Shown here: piece by piece, positions 47,276 to 57,286 of the stretch
How positions within the stretch are numbered: the first letter of the stretch is position 1
Layout: each line of letters opens with the position of its first letter
Origin: Methanosphaera sp. ISO3-F5
Lineage (GTDB): Archaea > Methanobacteriota > Methanobacteria > Methanobacteriales > Methanobacteriaceae
DNA length: 64,000 nucleotides
Assembly (NCBI RefSeq): GCF_034480035.2
Contig: NZ_CP118753.2
Coordinates: 1,707,426-1,771,425 of the forward strand
Reading direction: 5' to 3'
Program-made: the position numbers and the translations under genes
The notes under the pieces: generated by a model
What the model was told of the DNA's origin: nothing
What the model saw: only the letters and a program-made list of their open reading frames with translations
Database searches by the model: none

Positions 47276-47896
47276 ATGCCTATAACATCAAATATTGATA
47301 AACTCCACCAAATACAATACTCATGGTATTCCTGGAGAAACAATGCAAGCACAACAACAATGGTACTACTATCATTCGCAGTAGCATGCTTCACAGGACT
47401 AATGGCACAAGTATCAATTGCAATACCATGGAGTCCAGTATTAATAACCTTCCAAACATTCGCAGTACTCCTAGCAGGAGTATTCCTCGGAGGTAAATAC
47501 GGTGGATTCAGTATGATACTCTACACACTGCTCGGTATAATAGGAATGCCATGGTTTACCAACATGAACCACGGACTATCATTCATATTCGCAGCAAGTG
47601 GAGGATACATCATAGGATTCATATTTGCAGCAACATTCATAGGATACATGTTCGACCACTATGTCAATGCTAGAAAACCTGTTCAAACAGTAATACTAAT
47701 GCTAATAGCAAACTTTGTATTCATATACATCCCAGGATTAATAGGATTATACAATGCAATGCTAGCAAAAACAGGTACACCATTAAGCCTAACCCAACTA
47801 TTACTCATGGGAGTAGTACCATTCATAGTAGGAGACTTAATAAAAATAGCATTAGCATCAGGAATCACAACATCAATCCTACCAAAAGAAGAATAA
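47276..47896 (+). CDS. bioY: Biotin transporter BioY
   Basis: 206 residues with about six membrane helices. BioY is the substrate-binding S component of energy-coupling-factor biotin transporters. The family hallmark segments are PWSPVLITFQTFAVLLAGVFLGGKYG near the first loop, the GIIGMPWF and SGGYIIGFIFAA helices, and the C-terminal MGVVPFIVGDLIKIALASG. No ATPase or T-component gene is adjacent, so it either shares a general ECF module or works alone. Its presence suggests biotin uptake, in line with a gut habitat. Confidence 0.92.
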   Translation: MPITSNIDKLHQIQYSWYSWRNNASTTTMVLLSFAVACFTGLMAQVSIAIPWSPVLITFQTFAVLLAGVFLGGKYGGFSMILYTLLGIIGMPWFTNMNHGLSFIFAASGGYIIGFIFAATFIGYMFDHYVNARKPVQTVILMLIANFVFIYIPGLIGLYNAMLAKTGTPLSLTQLLLMGVVPFIVGDLIKIALASGITTSILPKEE

Positions 47897-48014
47897 ATAA
47901 CACATTCTTCTTACTAATTTTATTTTAAAAAAATTTTTTGTTCTAAAAAAAAAGAAGAGAATAATATTACATCATTAATTGAAGTAATAATAGGGTTAAA
48001 CTAATAAGTATCTA

Positions 48015-49925
48015 TTATAAGTAAACATAGTTTTCCCGTTCAAAATCAGTTAACTTTTTCATAGTAAGATCTACCTTATACGGAGTGAACTTCTTACTGT
48101 GAGTAACAGAAATATGTGTTTCGTCTTTATAAGTGTCCATCATAGTGATAATATTACCTTTATCATCTTTTAAATAAAATTTTGCCTTAACAAACTTATG
48201 AACTGGCATACCATAATCACTAAATAGTGAAATATCCGAGGTAATTGACTCATCTCCAACAAAATCATTCATGGAATAAGTTTCATATCCTTTATCAATT
48301 ACACTATCATTTGTATAAGGTATAGTTAAACTAGATTCTGCAACATCATAAACATAAAATGTTTTAGTTTCACTTGAATTATATGATTCGTTATTTCCAA
48401 AGTACTTAACCGTAATATTATTCACACCCACAGTATCTGCCTTAAATTTTATATTAAAACTATTTAAATTATCTAAACGGATTTTACGTTTGTCTTTATT
48501 ATTTACTGTAATTTCTATTGGCATATTATTTATATATTCACTTGAAGGATATACATATCCGTCAACACTAACATTTTTTCCAAGTTCAAAAATACCATTG
48601 TGATCTATGATAATCTCAGTATCCATTTTTCCAACATTAAAAGTTTTCAATACACTTGAAGGATAATAATTATCATTTCCATTAAATGAAATGTTTAATG
48701 TCATTTCTCCAACGACTTTCGGATAAAGAATATCAGAGAACACACCTTCATCATCTGTATGTAAATAATAATAGTCTTCATGATTAATATCTAATCTGGT
48801 GTTCTTTAGAATATTTCCCTTTTCATCAACAAATTTTCCCCATATTTCTGTATACTCCTCTGCTTTTATGTTTGCAGAGGTTTTATTTAAAATAATTCTG
48901 GTCTTTAATGGTGTGACATTAATTGTTGTACTTGCCTTTGTAGGTGAATAATATGTGTTTCCATTGTAGCTTACCGTTATATTGTGTTTTCCGGTTTTCT
49001 TTGCAGGGATGTTACGTTTGAATAATCCGTTTTTATCTGTTTTTGTCGTGTAATTTTTTCCGTTAATGTTAATTTTGAGGCGCGTGTTAATTAATGCTTT
49101 GTTGTATGCGTCCAGATATTTTCCGCTTATGGTCATGTTTTCCTTGTATTTGGTTGCACTGATGGTGTTGAGTTTTATGTGTGTTGGGTTAATTTTAACA
49201 TTAAATACTGTTTTTGTCTCTGTTTTTGCATATTTCTGGTTTCCCTTGTAGCTTACTGTTATATTATTGTTTCCTATTGTTTTGGCTTTGTATTTGTAGT
49301 TGAAGTGTCCGTTTTTGTCTGTTTTTGCATGGTACTTTTTATTGTTTACTTGTATTGTTAGTATCGTGTTTTTTAGTATGTTCTGGTCTTTGTCCTGGTA
49401 GTATCCGCTTATATTGGTGTATGTGTTGTAGTATGTGTCTGGTACTTTGTCTAGTTTTATTTGGGTGGCTTTGCTTGTTACTTGGAAGGTGCTCTTGATG
49501 CTTGTTCCGGTGTATCTTTTGTTTCCAGGGTAGGATATGATTACCTTGTTTGTTCCGGGAGTGTTTGCCTTGATTGTGTACTTGTATGTTCCTTTGTTGT
49601 TGGTTTTTGTTTTGTATGTTTTGTTGTTGACCTTTATTTGTAGGAGTGTGTTTTTTAATTTTCTGCCATTAGCATCTTCATAACTGCCTGTTATGGTCGT
49701 GTTTTTCTTGTATTGTGTGTTTTTTATTTTGTTTAGTGTTAGTTTTGTCTTTATTTTTGATGTTGTACCTGTATTATTAACTGTTTTTGTAATGATTTTG
49801 TTTTCCTGTTTTTGTATCAGTTTGTTGGAATCATCCTTGCTAACATTTGTTGCACTTGTAATTCCTATCAGTAGTGTTGTTAATAAAACTAGTAGTAACA
49901 TCATTTTAATTTTCTTGTTAAACAT
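48015..49925 (-). CDS. Adhesin-like surface protein with five Ig-like repeats and a distinct C-terminal domain
   Basis: About 636 residues from the ATG at 49925 (GATGAT lies just before it); a GTG at 49943 would add six residues. A signal peptide (core MMLLLVLLTTLLIGITSAT) is followed by about five Ig-like repeats of about 92 residues (about residues 55-505), with units such as 'GHFNYKYKAKTIGNNNITVSY'. The final 130 residues, with FVGDESITSDISLFSDYG and KAKFYLKDDKGNIITMM, are not Ig-like and not recognised; they may be the functional or anchoring part. It ends without a membrane helix. It is the last of three minus-strand surface genes. Confidence 0.8.
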   Translation of the reverse strand: MFNKKIKMMLLLVLLTTLLIGITSATNVSKDDSNKLIQKQENKIITKTVNNTGTTSKIKTKLTLNKIKNTQYKKNTTITGSYEDANGRKLKNTLLQIKVNNKTYKTKTNNKGTYKYTIKANTPGTNKVIISYPGNKRYTGTSIKSTFQVTSKATQIKLDKVPDTYYNTYTNISGYYQDKDQNILKNTILTIQVNNKKYHAKTDKNGHFNYKYKAKTIGNNNITVSYKGNQKYAKTETKTVFNVKINPTHIKLNTISATKYKENMTISGKYLDAYNKALINTRLKININGKNYTTKTDKNGLFKRNIPAKKTGKHNITVSYNGNTYYSPTKASTTINVTPLKTRIILNKTSANIKAEEYTEIWGKFVDEKGNILKNTRLDINHEDYYYLHTDDEGVFSDILYPKVVGEMTLNISFNGNDNYYPSSVLKTFNVGKMDTEIIIDHNGIFELGKNVSVDGYVYPSSEYINNMPIEITVNNKDKRKIRLDNLNSFNIKFKADTVGVNNITVKYFGNNESYNSSETKTFYVYDVAESSLTIPYTNDSVIDKGYETYSMNDFVGDESITSDISLFSDYGMPVHKFVKAKFYLKDDKGNIITMMDTYKDETHISVTHSKKFTPYKVDLTMKKLTDFERENYVYL

Positions 49926-50149
49926 AATATCATCTAGTTTCACATTTTTGTTAATTTATATTTATTGTTTTTAAATGATATTATATTTACTGTATTAGTT
50001 AAATAATTTATTTGTTTAAATTATAAGTTTTGGAAAAAAATTAATGTTGGAATATTATTACTTGATTGTAATAAATTGGTTGGGGGGGTGATTTGAACAT
50101 TCTCTTTATGGGTATGTTCATTGTTTGTAAAAAGAAATTTGCCTAGTTT

Positions 50150-52060
50150 TTATGTGCTGACTTTTTTCTTTACGATTGTCATAGTAGTGTTAACTCTTAC
50201 TCCGAGTGTTTCTCTAAGTTCTGGAATTACTAGTGTCAGGGTATGGTTTCCCTTCTTATAAGTGTTTTTAAGTACAAAGAAGAAATCAATTTTACCATCT
50301 GTTATATTGAATTTCATTGTCTTATTATTTGAATCCTTAAGAGTTTTTCCATCAATTTTAACACTAAGGTATGATTTGTATGGTATGAGTTTCTTATTAT
50401 CATCCACAAACTTACCTACAACATGCACTACAGTGTCTTTCACACTTACTAGTGTGTTTGTAACGTTTGTTGGAACTTTATGTATGCTTACTGTTGTATT
50501 GTATTCTTCACGGAATACTCCGTAACCATATACTACTGTTACCTTGTATGGTTTTGCAGAATATTTTTCGTCAAGATCAAGGTTGAACACTGCAGTACCT
50601 GATACTACATCTATGGTTAGTGTTGAATTGTCAGGGTTGCGTATTGTTTTACCATTTACCTTGAAGAGAACGTGTCCCCCGTCTATTGTAGTATTATCTG
50701 CCTTATACAGTACTAGTGCATTTATTGTGAGGTTTGTTCCGAATCTTGTTTCCGGTGCATGGTAGCTTGTTAGGCTTATAACGTTTGCTTCTGTGACTTT
50801 TGCTGCTTTACCCTTGTTTGCCATGTACTGGGATGTACCATAGTATCTTGCATAGTATGTGTGGTTTGTTTTCTTCCAGAAGTTGGATATTGTATGGTTT
50901 ATGGATGCTGTACCATTGGTTACATTAACATAGATTACTTTGCCGTCTTCATCTTTTATTGTTCTGTTGTCGAATAGGAATGATACGAATCCGCTGTTAA
51001 CTTTCTGGTTGTTTTCATCTGTTACTGTTGTTGTTAGAACAATGTCTTCCTTGTTTACTTTAATGTTTTTTGATTTTATTGTTGTGTTGAGTTTTCCTGT
51101 TGTGAAGTTAACGTCATCTATTAGTAACCATTTTTCTAGTGATGGGATTTCGCTTGCAGGATAGAATTTTGTGTTTGTTCTTATGCTGTCCACTAGTTTT
51201 CCTGTGCTTTTGTTAACGTATCTTCCGTCATCGTTACATGCGTATATTTTTACGTTGGATTTTGTTGCGTTACGTTTATAGGAGTATGTGATAATGTCTC
51301 TTCTTTCAACTCCGTATTCGTCTTTTGCTGCTAGTATTCTTGATGATGTTATTATGTATGCGTTTCCGCTGAGAGTTTGGTATTTTCCTTTTTTGAAGTA
51401 TGTTGGATCGTTTGGAATTACTAAGCATTGTCCTGGTTTTAGTGTGCCTGTTTCGTTGTATGTTTTATTATAGTATTTTATGTATAATGCGTATGTTCCG
51501 TTTGGTGCTTTTATTACAAAGTGTCCTCTTGAGGATATTGATTTTATGTCCATGATGTTGTTGAAGTCTTTTTTTGTTATGCTGTTTTTTTCGATCATCT
51601 GTATTGCGTTTTTCTCAATTTCCATGTTGGTTGTGTTGTAATCGTTTCCACCGTTTCCTACTACCCATCCTTTATTGTTTATTAGCACGTGGAAAAAGTA
51701 TGTTCCTGAACCTTTTTGTTGTTTGATGTATGTGTTGTTGTGTGTAATGTTTAGTGTCACGGAACTTGATGAATCTCTTCTAAATGATACTACACTGTCT
51801 ACATTATTTCCTTGGATGATTGATGTACAGCAGTCGTCATTGTTGTTTGTGTCTTTTTTGCTTGTCTTTTCTGTTTTGTTTGTTGTTTTTTTGGTGACTG
51901 TTTTTTCGGAAATAATGTCTGCTGTGGTTGCAGTACTTTCCTTGGAGATTAGTGTATTACTAGTGGTGTCTTCTGTATGGTTCACATCTGTTGCTGATAC
52001 AACTGTTATGAATGATAGAATTAATACTAATAATACTATTACAGGACTATATTTTCTCAT
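50150..52060 (-). CDS. Surface protein with an unrecognised N-terminal domain and Ig-like repeats
   Basis: 636 residues from the ATG at 52060, which has GGAGGA five bases upstream; the in-frame ATG further up lies outside the ribosome site. A signal peptide (core VIVLLVLILSFITVVSA) and a Lys/Thr/Asn linker precede a domain of about 240 residues (about 80-325) that I do not recognise. It includes GTYFFHVLINNKGWVVGNGG, a conserved-looking GHFVIKAPNGTYALYI and DEYGVERRDIITYSY. Three Ig-like domains follow (about 335-636), with TVHVVGKFVDDNKK and similar starts. The 'IIKAPNGTY' and 'YGVxRRDI' features could belong to an enzyme or binding domain acting on the cell wall; that is speculation. Secreted. 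Confidence 0.75.
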   Translation of the reverse strand: MRKYSPVIVLLVLILSFITVVSATDVNHTEDTTSNTLISKESTATTADIISEKTVTKKTTNKTEKTSKKDTNNNDDCCTSIIQGNNVDSVVSFRRDSSSSVTLNITHNNTYIKQQKGSGTYFFHVLINNKGWVVGNGGNDYNTTNMEIEKNAIQMIEKNSITKKDFNNIMDIKSISSRGHFVIKAPNGTYALYIKYYNKTYNETGTLKPGQCLVIPNDPTYFKKGKYQTLSGNAYIITSSRILAAKDEYGVERRDIITYSYKRNATKSNVKIYACNDDGRYVNKSTGKLVDSIRTNTKFYPASEIPSLEKWLLIDDVNFTTGKLNTTIKSKNIKVNKEDIVLTTTVTDENNQKVNSGFVSFLFDNRTIKDEDGKVIYVNVTNGTASINHTISNFWKKTNHTYYARYYGTSQYMANKGKAAKVTEANVISLTSYHAPETRFGTNLTINALVLYKADNTTIDGGHVLFKVNGKTIRNPDNSTLTIDVVSGTAVFNLDLDEKYSAKPYKVTVVYGYGVFREEYNTTVSIHKVPTNVTNTLVSVKDTVVHVVGKFVDDNKKLIPYKSYLSVKIDGKTLKDSNNKTMKFNITDGKIDFFFVLKNTYKKGNHTLTLVIPELRETLGVRVNTTMTIVKKKVST

Positions 52061-52201
52061 TATATTCCTCCGTTTATAGTTTTTCATCTAAAATTTTCCT
52101 GTATATTATTATATTATTATCAATATTAAAATACTTTAAGAATATATTTTTTCACATATAAAAAAAGAAGAAATGTGGGGGGATTAATAGTGTTTTCAGG
52201 T

Positions 52202-55200
52202 TTATTCTACTTTCAGGTGTGTGATTGTTGTTGCATGGTAGTATCCGCTTGTTTCACCGGCCTGTATTAGCAGGTTGTATGTTCCTTGTCTTACTGTTTC
52301 TGGTAATGTGTAGTCATAGTCTATGATTCCATCTGTTACGTTCATGTCCGTGATTGTCTGCTGGTTTATTTTGATGTTGACTTTTGTATTCACTGTTACT
52401 GTATTGTTTTCTATGTCCACTATTTTTGCCCTTATTTTCACAGTGCTTTGTGGTGTTGCTGTGATGTTTTCTGTTATTATTTGTTTGTAGTTCTTGTTTA
52501 CTGTTAGGTTTACGGTATTTGTTTCTCCCACGTATTTTCTTGTGTCTCCTGCTATTATTGTCAGGTTATATTTTCCGGATCCTACTTCTTCTGGTAATGT
52601 GTAGTTGAATGATAGTTTTCCATTGGTTATGTTTTGTTCGTGTATTGTTTTGTTGTTTATTTTTACAACGGTTTTTATTGGTCCTGTTGCCAGTTTGTTT
52701 TCTGCTAGTATGTTTGCTTTTATGTTTATTGTTTTGTATGCTTGTGTTTGTATGTTGTGTGTTGCTATTTTTAGTTTGCTGCTTTTTATTGTTAGTGTTC
52801 CATTCCATGTGCTGTTGTTGTATATCTTGTTTCTTCCGTAGATTATTTTTATGTTGTAGTCTTTGGATGAGTAATCGTTATTGTATGAGTAGACTAGGTG
52901 TCCGTTTACTACGTTGATATTGTCTAGTGTTACATCGTTTATTTTTATGCATGCTTTTGATGTTCCCTTGACTGGTGTTCTGGTTAGGGAGTCGTATATT
53001 GTTGCGTCGATTATTATTTGTTCTCCGTTCTTGCTTTCTATGTTGTGGCTTGTTATGTATGTGTTTCTTGGGCTTAGTTGTAGTTCTATGTTTTTCTCTG
53101 CTCTGTGGTATTGGCTGTTTTCTATTGAGATTATTGTTATGTTGTATTTTTCGTCTGTGTATTTCTTGTTTAATGCTAGTTTGTATTGGAATTCTCCGTT
53201 CTGGAACATTCCCTGGTATATTGTTTTGTTGTTTATTTTTAGTATTGCTATTATGTTTTCTCTTAGTATTTCATGGTTTAGGTTTAGTGTTGCGTTTATC
53301 TGTATTTTTTCGCCCATTATTGTTCTTATGGTGTTTTGGCTGGTTATGTATGGGTCTTCTTTTATGATGTTTAGTTTTATTGTTCTTTTTGCTTCTTTGT
53401 AGTCTTTTGTTGCTTGTGATGTCATGGTGATGTTGTATGTTCCTTCTGGTGTGTTTGATGGTATTGTGTATGTGAATGTTCCGGTTCCGTTTGTTGTCTG
53501 TATTGTGTGTTCGTTTCCTAGTATGCTTATGTTGATTTTTGTTTGTATTGGTAGTTTGTTTTGGTTGTAATCTGTTAGGTTGACTGTGATTGTTATTGTG
53601 TTTGATGCTTTTGTGTTTATTGTTCCGGGTGTTTGTATGTTTACTGCTTTTTGGTTTCTTTTGTAGTTTATGTTTGTATTGTTTTGTGATGTTCTGTATA
53701 TTTTGCTTCCTGTGTATACTGCTTTTACTTGGTATGTTTTGTCTTCGTATTGGTCCATGTCCACTATCATGTTTGCCATGTTATTTTCTACGCTTGAGCT
53801 ACCTATCATGGTATCGTTTATGTAAAATTCTACACTGCCCTCACTAATATTTGCATAGTTTGCACTATAAACATAACTTGTAAGGTTAAGTTTGTTTTCC
53901 GTGCTGGTGTACGTGTATAATCTGGTACTTGTATTTGTCTTATTTGGATGTATTGATGTGTTAAGAGATGCATCCTCAAACTTACCGGAACCATGATAAC
54001 ACACTAACAATTCATACTCATTGTCACCAGAATATTCCTCCGGTAAAACAATACAAGTAATGTTACCATTAACAGGAACACTTCCAACAAGTTCCCCATC
54101 AACATAATAATCCAATATTCCATCATCCACACTCATATTATAGGAATATTCACGAACATTAACAACAACTCTACCCACATCACTAAGAGACACATTACGA
54201 ACACTTAACGAATTAGCATACCGGTCCACACTTAACACAGCATAACCAGTAGCACCACTGTAACGGTTAGAACCATAATAAACCACCTTAAGTTCATGTT
54301 CACCAAAATCTAAACTGTCAGGTATCACATAAGATTCATTAACTGTCACACTGTTAACCCATCCAGTCTTAATACTCCTCCCATCCAGGAAAAACTCAAT
54401 CATACCCTCACTGGTATCATCAACATAATTATACACACCAGCTCTCAAATACACGGTATCATTCTTATGAGCACTCACATTATAAGTGTACAGGGTAGTG
54501 TTCACCTGGCGCACAGTCAATGTGGTAGCATAACCAGAATCCTCATACACGTCACTACCATAATAGTCAAGATAAACATCATAAACTCCGGCACTATACT
54601 CGGATAGGTCAAAGTCTACAACAACACCTCCAGTGACATTGTACTCCTCTATCAAATCACCATCAACATAGACATCAAGAACACCATCATTCACAAGACG
54701 ATCACTATAAAAAGTGACAGGCTGCGAAATAACAGAGCCCTGAAAACCACTAGGATAAGCCATGTAAATGTTACTTCTGAACTTAGGCACACTCACAAGG
54801 TAATTGGTGCGACAACTACGATAATATTCATCACCAACCCATTCAAAGGTTAAAACCTCATTATTGTACTTCTTGTCAATGGTGAAACTAACATCCTCAT
54901 CCTCAAGCTCCAATGATTTAATCAATTCACTTCCATGATAAACATAAAAGTTACCATAACTGATAATATCCTCATCACCCCTCATATTAAGGGTAACATC
55001 AATATCGTTATCATCATTAAAGTTAGTGACAACATTATCCACGTAACTATCCATTGGATTAATCTTTAGCATAGCAGTAGTGGAGGCAGTGTTATGTATT
55101 AAACTACCAGTATATCTTGCTTCAACAGTATAAGTCCCAGGAACATAATTTGTTGTATCCACTGGTAGACTTGCAGGAGAATTGGATAAATTTCTTGCAC

Positions 55201-55546
55201 CAACAATTCCCTCATTAATATACCAAGAGATTATACCCTCATCCACAACGGGCGTGGTTATAACATTCATGTCTGCAACTTCACCAAAGTCTGCTTCAAC
55301 ATCCTCCATTGATAACGTCACTTCCTCCGGACTGTTTTTAACATTTCTCTGACTATCTTTCTTCACTGTTTTACTCTCTATATATTCTGGATTATCAATG
55401 GCCCTGGCAGTGTTATCAGCATCTATTGTCATGTTGTCCTGTGAATCCATGCATGCGGCACTTGCACTGTTTTGTCCGAGAACCAGGACAATAATTGCCA
55501 CTGCAAACAATAGGCACATAATCCTGTTTGACTTTAACATTGTCAT
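52202..55546 (-). CDS. Mosaic adhesin-like surface protein of about twelve Ig-like domains
   Basis: About 1114 residues from an ATG at 55546 (GGAGGA four bases upstream). A signal peptide (core LLFAVAIIVLVLGQNSASA) is followed by about 600 residues of Ig-like domains rich in Asp, Tyr, Val and Gly (for example YSAGVYDVYLDYYGSDVYED), and then by about 480 residues of a different Ig-like type rich in Asn, Thr, Lys and Ile (TLPEEVGSGKYNLTIIAGD). The change occurs near 53670 and is seen in the DNA too: the coding strand changes from G/T-rich to A/C-rich codons. So the gene looks assembled from two sources. A 70-base hairpin lies in the leader. No membrane anchor is seen. Confidence 0.82.
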   Translation of the reverse strand: MTMLKSNRIMCLLFAVAIIVLVLGQNSASAACMDSQDNMTIDADNTARAIDNPEYIESKTVKKDSQRNVKNSPEEVTLSMEDVEADFGEVADMNVITTPVVDEGIISWYINEGIVGARNLSNSPASLPVDTTNYVPGTYTVEARYTGSLIHNTASTTAMLKINPMDSYVDNVVTNFNDDNDIDVTLNMRGDEDIISYGNFYVYHGSELIKSLELEDEDVSFTIDKKYNNEVLTFEWVGDEYYRSCRTNYLVSVPKFRSNIYMAYPSGFQGSVISQPVTFYSDRLVNDGVLDVYVDGDLIEEYNVTGGVVVDFDLSEYSAGVYDVYLDYYGSDVYEDSGYATTLTVRQVNTTLYTYNVSAHKNDTVYLRAGVYNYVDDTSEGMIEFFLDGRSIKTGWVNSVTVNESYVIPDSLDFGEHELKVVYYGSNRYSGATGYAVLSVDRYANSLSVRNVSLSDVGRVVVNVREYSYNMSVDDGILDYYVDGELVGSVPVNGNITCIVLPEEYSGDNEYELLVCYHGSGKFEDASLNTSIHPNKTNTSTRLYTYTSTENKLNLTSYVYSANYANISEGSVEFYINDTMIGSSSVENNMANMIVDMDQYEDKTYQVKAVYTGSKIYRTSQNNTNINYKRNQKAVNIQTPGTINTKASNTITITVNLTDYNQNKLPIQTKINISILGNEHTIQTTNGTGTFTYTIPSNTPEGTYNITMTSQATKDYKEAKRTIKLNIIKEDPYITSQNTIRTIMGEKIQINATLNLNHEILRENIIAILKINNKTIYQGMFQNGEFQYKLALNKKYTDEKYNITIISIENSQYHRAEKNIELQLSPRNTYITSHNIESKNGEQIIIDATIYDSLTRTPVKGTSKACIKINDVTLDNINVVNGHLVYSYNNDYSSKDYNIKIIYGRNKIYNNSTWNGTLTIKSSKLKIATHNIQTQAYKTINIKANILAENKLATGPIKTVVKINNKTIHEQNITNGKLSFNYTLPEEVGSGKYNLTIIAGDTRKYVGETNTVNLTVNKNYKQIITENITATPQSTVKIRAKIVDIENNTVTVNTKVNIKINQQTITDMNVTDGIIDYDYTLPETVRQGTYNLLIQAGETSGYYHATTITHLKVE

Positions 55547-55580
55547 CGATTCCTCCATTCATTATATTAACAAAATTGTA

Positions 55581-55650
55581 TGAAGTTAGTAGATTACAAG
55601 GGGTATCCAATAAATAATTGGGATTGTAATCCAATTTTTCATTAACTTCA
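55581..55650. promoter_or_regulatory. 70-base nested hairpin upstream of the mosaic adhesin gene
   Basis: Three nested stems share one axis: TGAAGTTA (55581-55588) with TAACTTCA (55643-55650); GATTACAA (55592-55599) with TTGTAATC (55624-55631); and CCAAT with ATTGG inside. It lies 35 bases before the adhesin start and about 160 bases before the GyrI-like gene on the other strand. It would fold in the adhesin mRNA leader, or serve as operator for a dimeric regulator. Confidence 0.5.
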
Positions 55651-55812
55651 TAATAACTAGTATGTAAGAGGTATCAATGTTTCCTGAAAATCATAATATT
55701 TTTTGCAAGGAAAAAAATAAAGTAAGATAAATCATATAAATAATTATAAGAGAATTCATTAAAAAAACGAATAAAAAAAAATATATATTTGATATTAATG
55801 GAATGATATAAG

Positions 55813-56304
55813 ATGGAAATAGTAGAAAAAAAGATACCGGACCAGAAATTAGCTTATGTGCCACACATTGACAGTTTCAGCAAATTACCTGAATTTATTG
55901 AAGAAGTTGGGGAATTGATTGCTGATAATAATCTTGAAGCAGTAGGATATCCTTATGGTTCATATGATAATGATTTAGAAGAACATGCAGAAAATGATCA
56001 AATATTTGAAGTGGGAATGCCTATAAAATCATTTGACATGGGTGGAAAGCCAGCTGGACGTCTTGGAAAGCTTGGATTAAAGGAATTGGCAAGTCATACT
56101 GTGCTGTCTGCTATTCATAGGGGTTCACATAAGAATTTTAACAAGTCTATTCGTGAAATGGTTGAATATGCTGTGGAAAATCATTATGATATTGTGGGTC
56201 CTATAACAGAGATTTATATTCCTGCAGATCCTGGAACTCCTGTTGAGGATACTGTTACTGAAATTCATTTGCCTGTTATTTATATGGGTCCAAAAAGAGA
56301 TTAA
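55813..56304 (+). CDS. GyrI-like small-molecule-binding domain protein
   Basis: 163 residues. The sequence matches the GyrI/AraC-effector-binding fold (SHS2 type, COG4978): IVEKKIPDQKLAYVPHIDSFSKLPEFI at the start, the YPYGSYD loop, a FEVGMPI strand, LASHTVLSAIHRGSHKNFNKSIREMVEYA, and the end TEIHLPVIYMG. Such single-domain proteins bind small hydrophobic ligands or drugs; bacterial relatives inhibit gyrase or sense multidrug compounds. No DNA-binding domain is attached. It has no partner nearby, so the ligand cannot be predicted. A C-rich then T-rich stretch follows the stop. Confidence 0.78.
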   Translation: MEIVEKKIPDQKLAYVPHIDSFSKLPEFIEEVGELIADNNLEAVGYPYGSYDNDLEEHAENDQIFEVGMPIKSFDMGGKPAGRLGKLGLKELASHTVLSAIHRGSHKNFNKSIREMVEYAVENHYDIVGPITEIYIPADPGTPVEDTVTEIHLPVIYMGPKRD

Positions 56305-56887
56305 ACTCCCCACAAAAAATTATTTATTTTACTTTTTTTTAAGTTATTATGGTAATATTTGTTTTTAAAAAAAGTTATGTAGTATAAATAGAACTTATTA
56401 TTAAATTCTATTAATCATTAGCTATACTTTCCGAATATACTCAGGATTTAAATTGTGTAGATTTATTTTCCCTATTCTTTGGAAAGAATAATTAAAGTAT
56501 TTAAAATATTTATGAAAAGATTCAAAATATTCTTTTTATTATAAAAAAAATTTTGAAAGATTATACTATATATCTTATTCATCATTTGTAGAGCTTTTCT
56601 TAATTAAATTTTAAATACCATATCATTCTCATATAGCTAATTAACTAATCATTATATTTATTTCTCATAATATATAATAATTGGGCTTCAAGTATCTTAA
56701 AGAACTTAACTATTTTTGCATATGTATTAAATTTAAATTAATCTTTTAAATCGTATATGATTAAAAAAAATGAAGAATGCCTTATTAATTGTTAAAATCA
56801 AGATTAAAAACTGATAATATGTTAAAAATAGAACTGTATATGTAGTTTGGGGGGGTAAAAGGATTAGAGAAAAGGGTTTAACTAATT
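56305..56887. other. AT-rich convergent spacer
   Basis: About 580 bases between the convergent GyrI-like gene and aif5A, with no gene I can support. It contains TATTCTTT facing AAAGAATA (56473-56490) and a run of seven G (56849-56855), which is a C-run just after the aif5A stop on its coding strand. Confidence 0.5.
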
Positions 56888-57286
56888 CTAGTTTCCACCT
56901 TTGGTTCTCATAATTTTCATGTTACCCATTGCTTCGATGTATTCGATTTCTCTACCTTCTACGATTTCATCTTTTAAGTCTTCAGGTATTGGTAAATCGA
57001 TTGTTTCGTAGGTTTCTAAGTCCATGATTTGTACTTCGCTACCCATTAATGCAATTACTTGTCCTGCTCTTTTGTCAATGATAGGTACATCAACTTTAGC
57101 GTTCACAGGTTTTACAAGACTTCTTTTTTGGTTATCAAAGATACCTACTGCTTCGATACGTGCTTTTGCTGCACCGTGTTTACCAGGTGATGATGTTGAA
57201 ATGCTGGTAATTTTTGAAGCTTCTCCGCCTAATACTAAGTATTTTCCTTGTTTTAAAGTTTTAATTTCTACTACTTTAGTTGCCAT
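56888..57286 (-). CDS. aif5A: Translation factor aIF5A
   Basis: 132 residues, standard for archaeal aIF5A. The protein helps ribosomes through difficult peptide bonds and carries hypusine or deoxyhypusine. The modification site is K36 in [13 protein letters not shown]. The N-terminal SH3-like and C-terminal OB-fold parts are both present ([20 protein letters not shown]). GAGGGAAATTA lies before the ATG. It is divergent from dnaG, with 480 bases between. Confidence 0.96.
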   Translation of the reverse strand: MATKVVEIKTLKQGKYLVLGGEASKITSISTSSPGKHGAAKARIEAVGIFDNQKRSLVKPVNAKVDVPIIDKRAGQVIALMGSEVQIMDLETYETIDLPIPEDLKDEIVEGREIEYIEAMGNMKIMRTKGGN

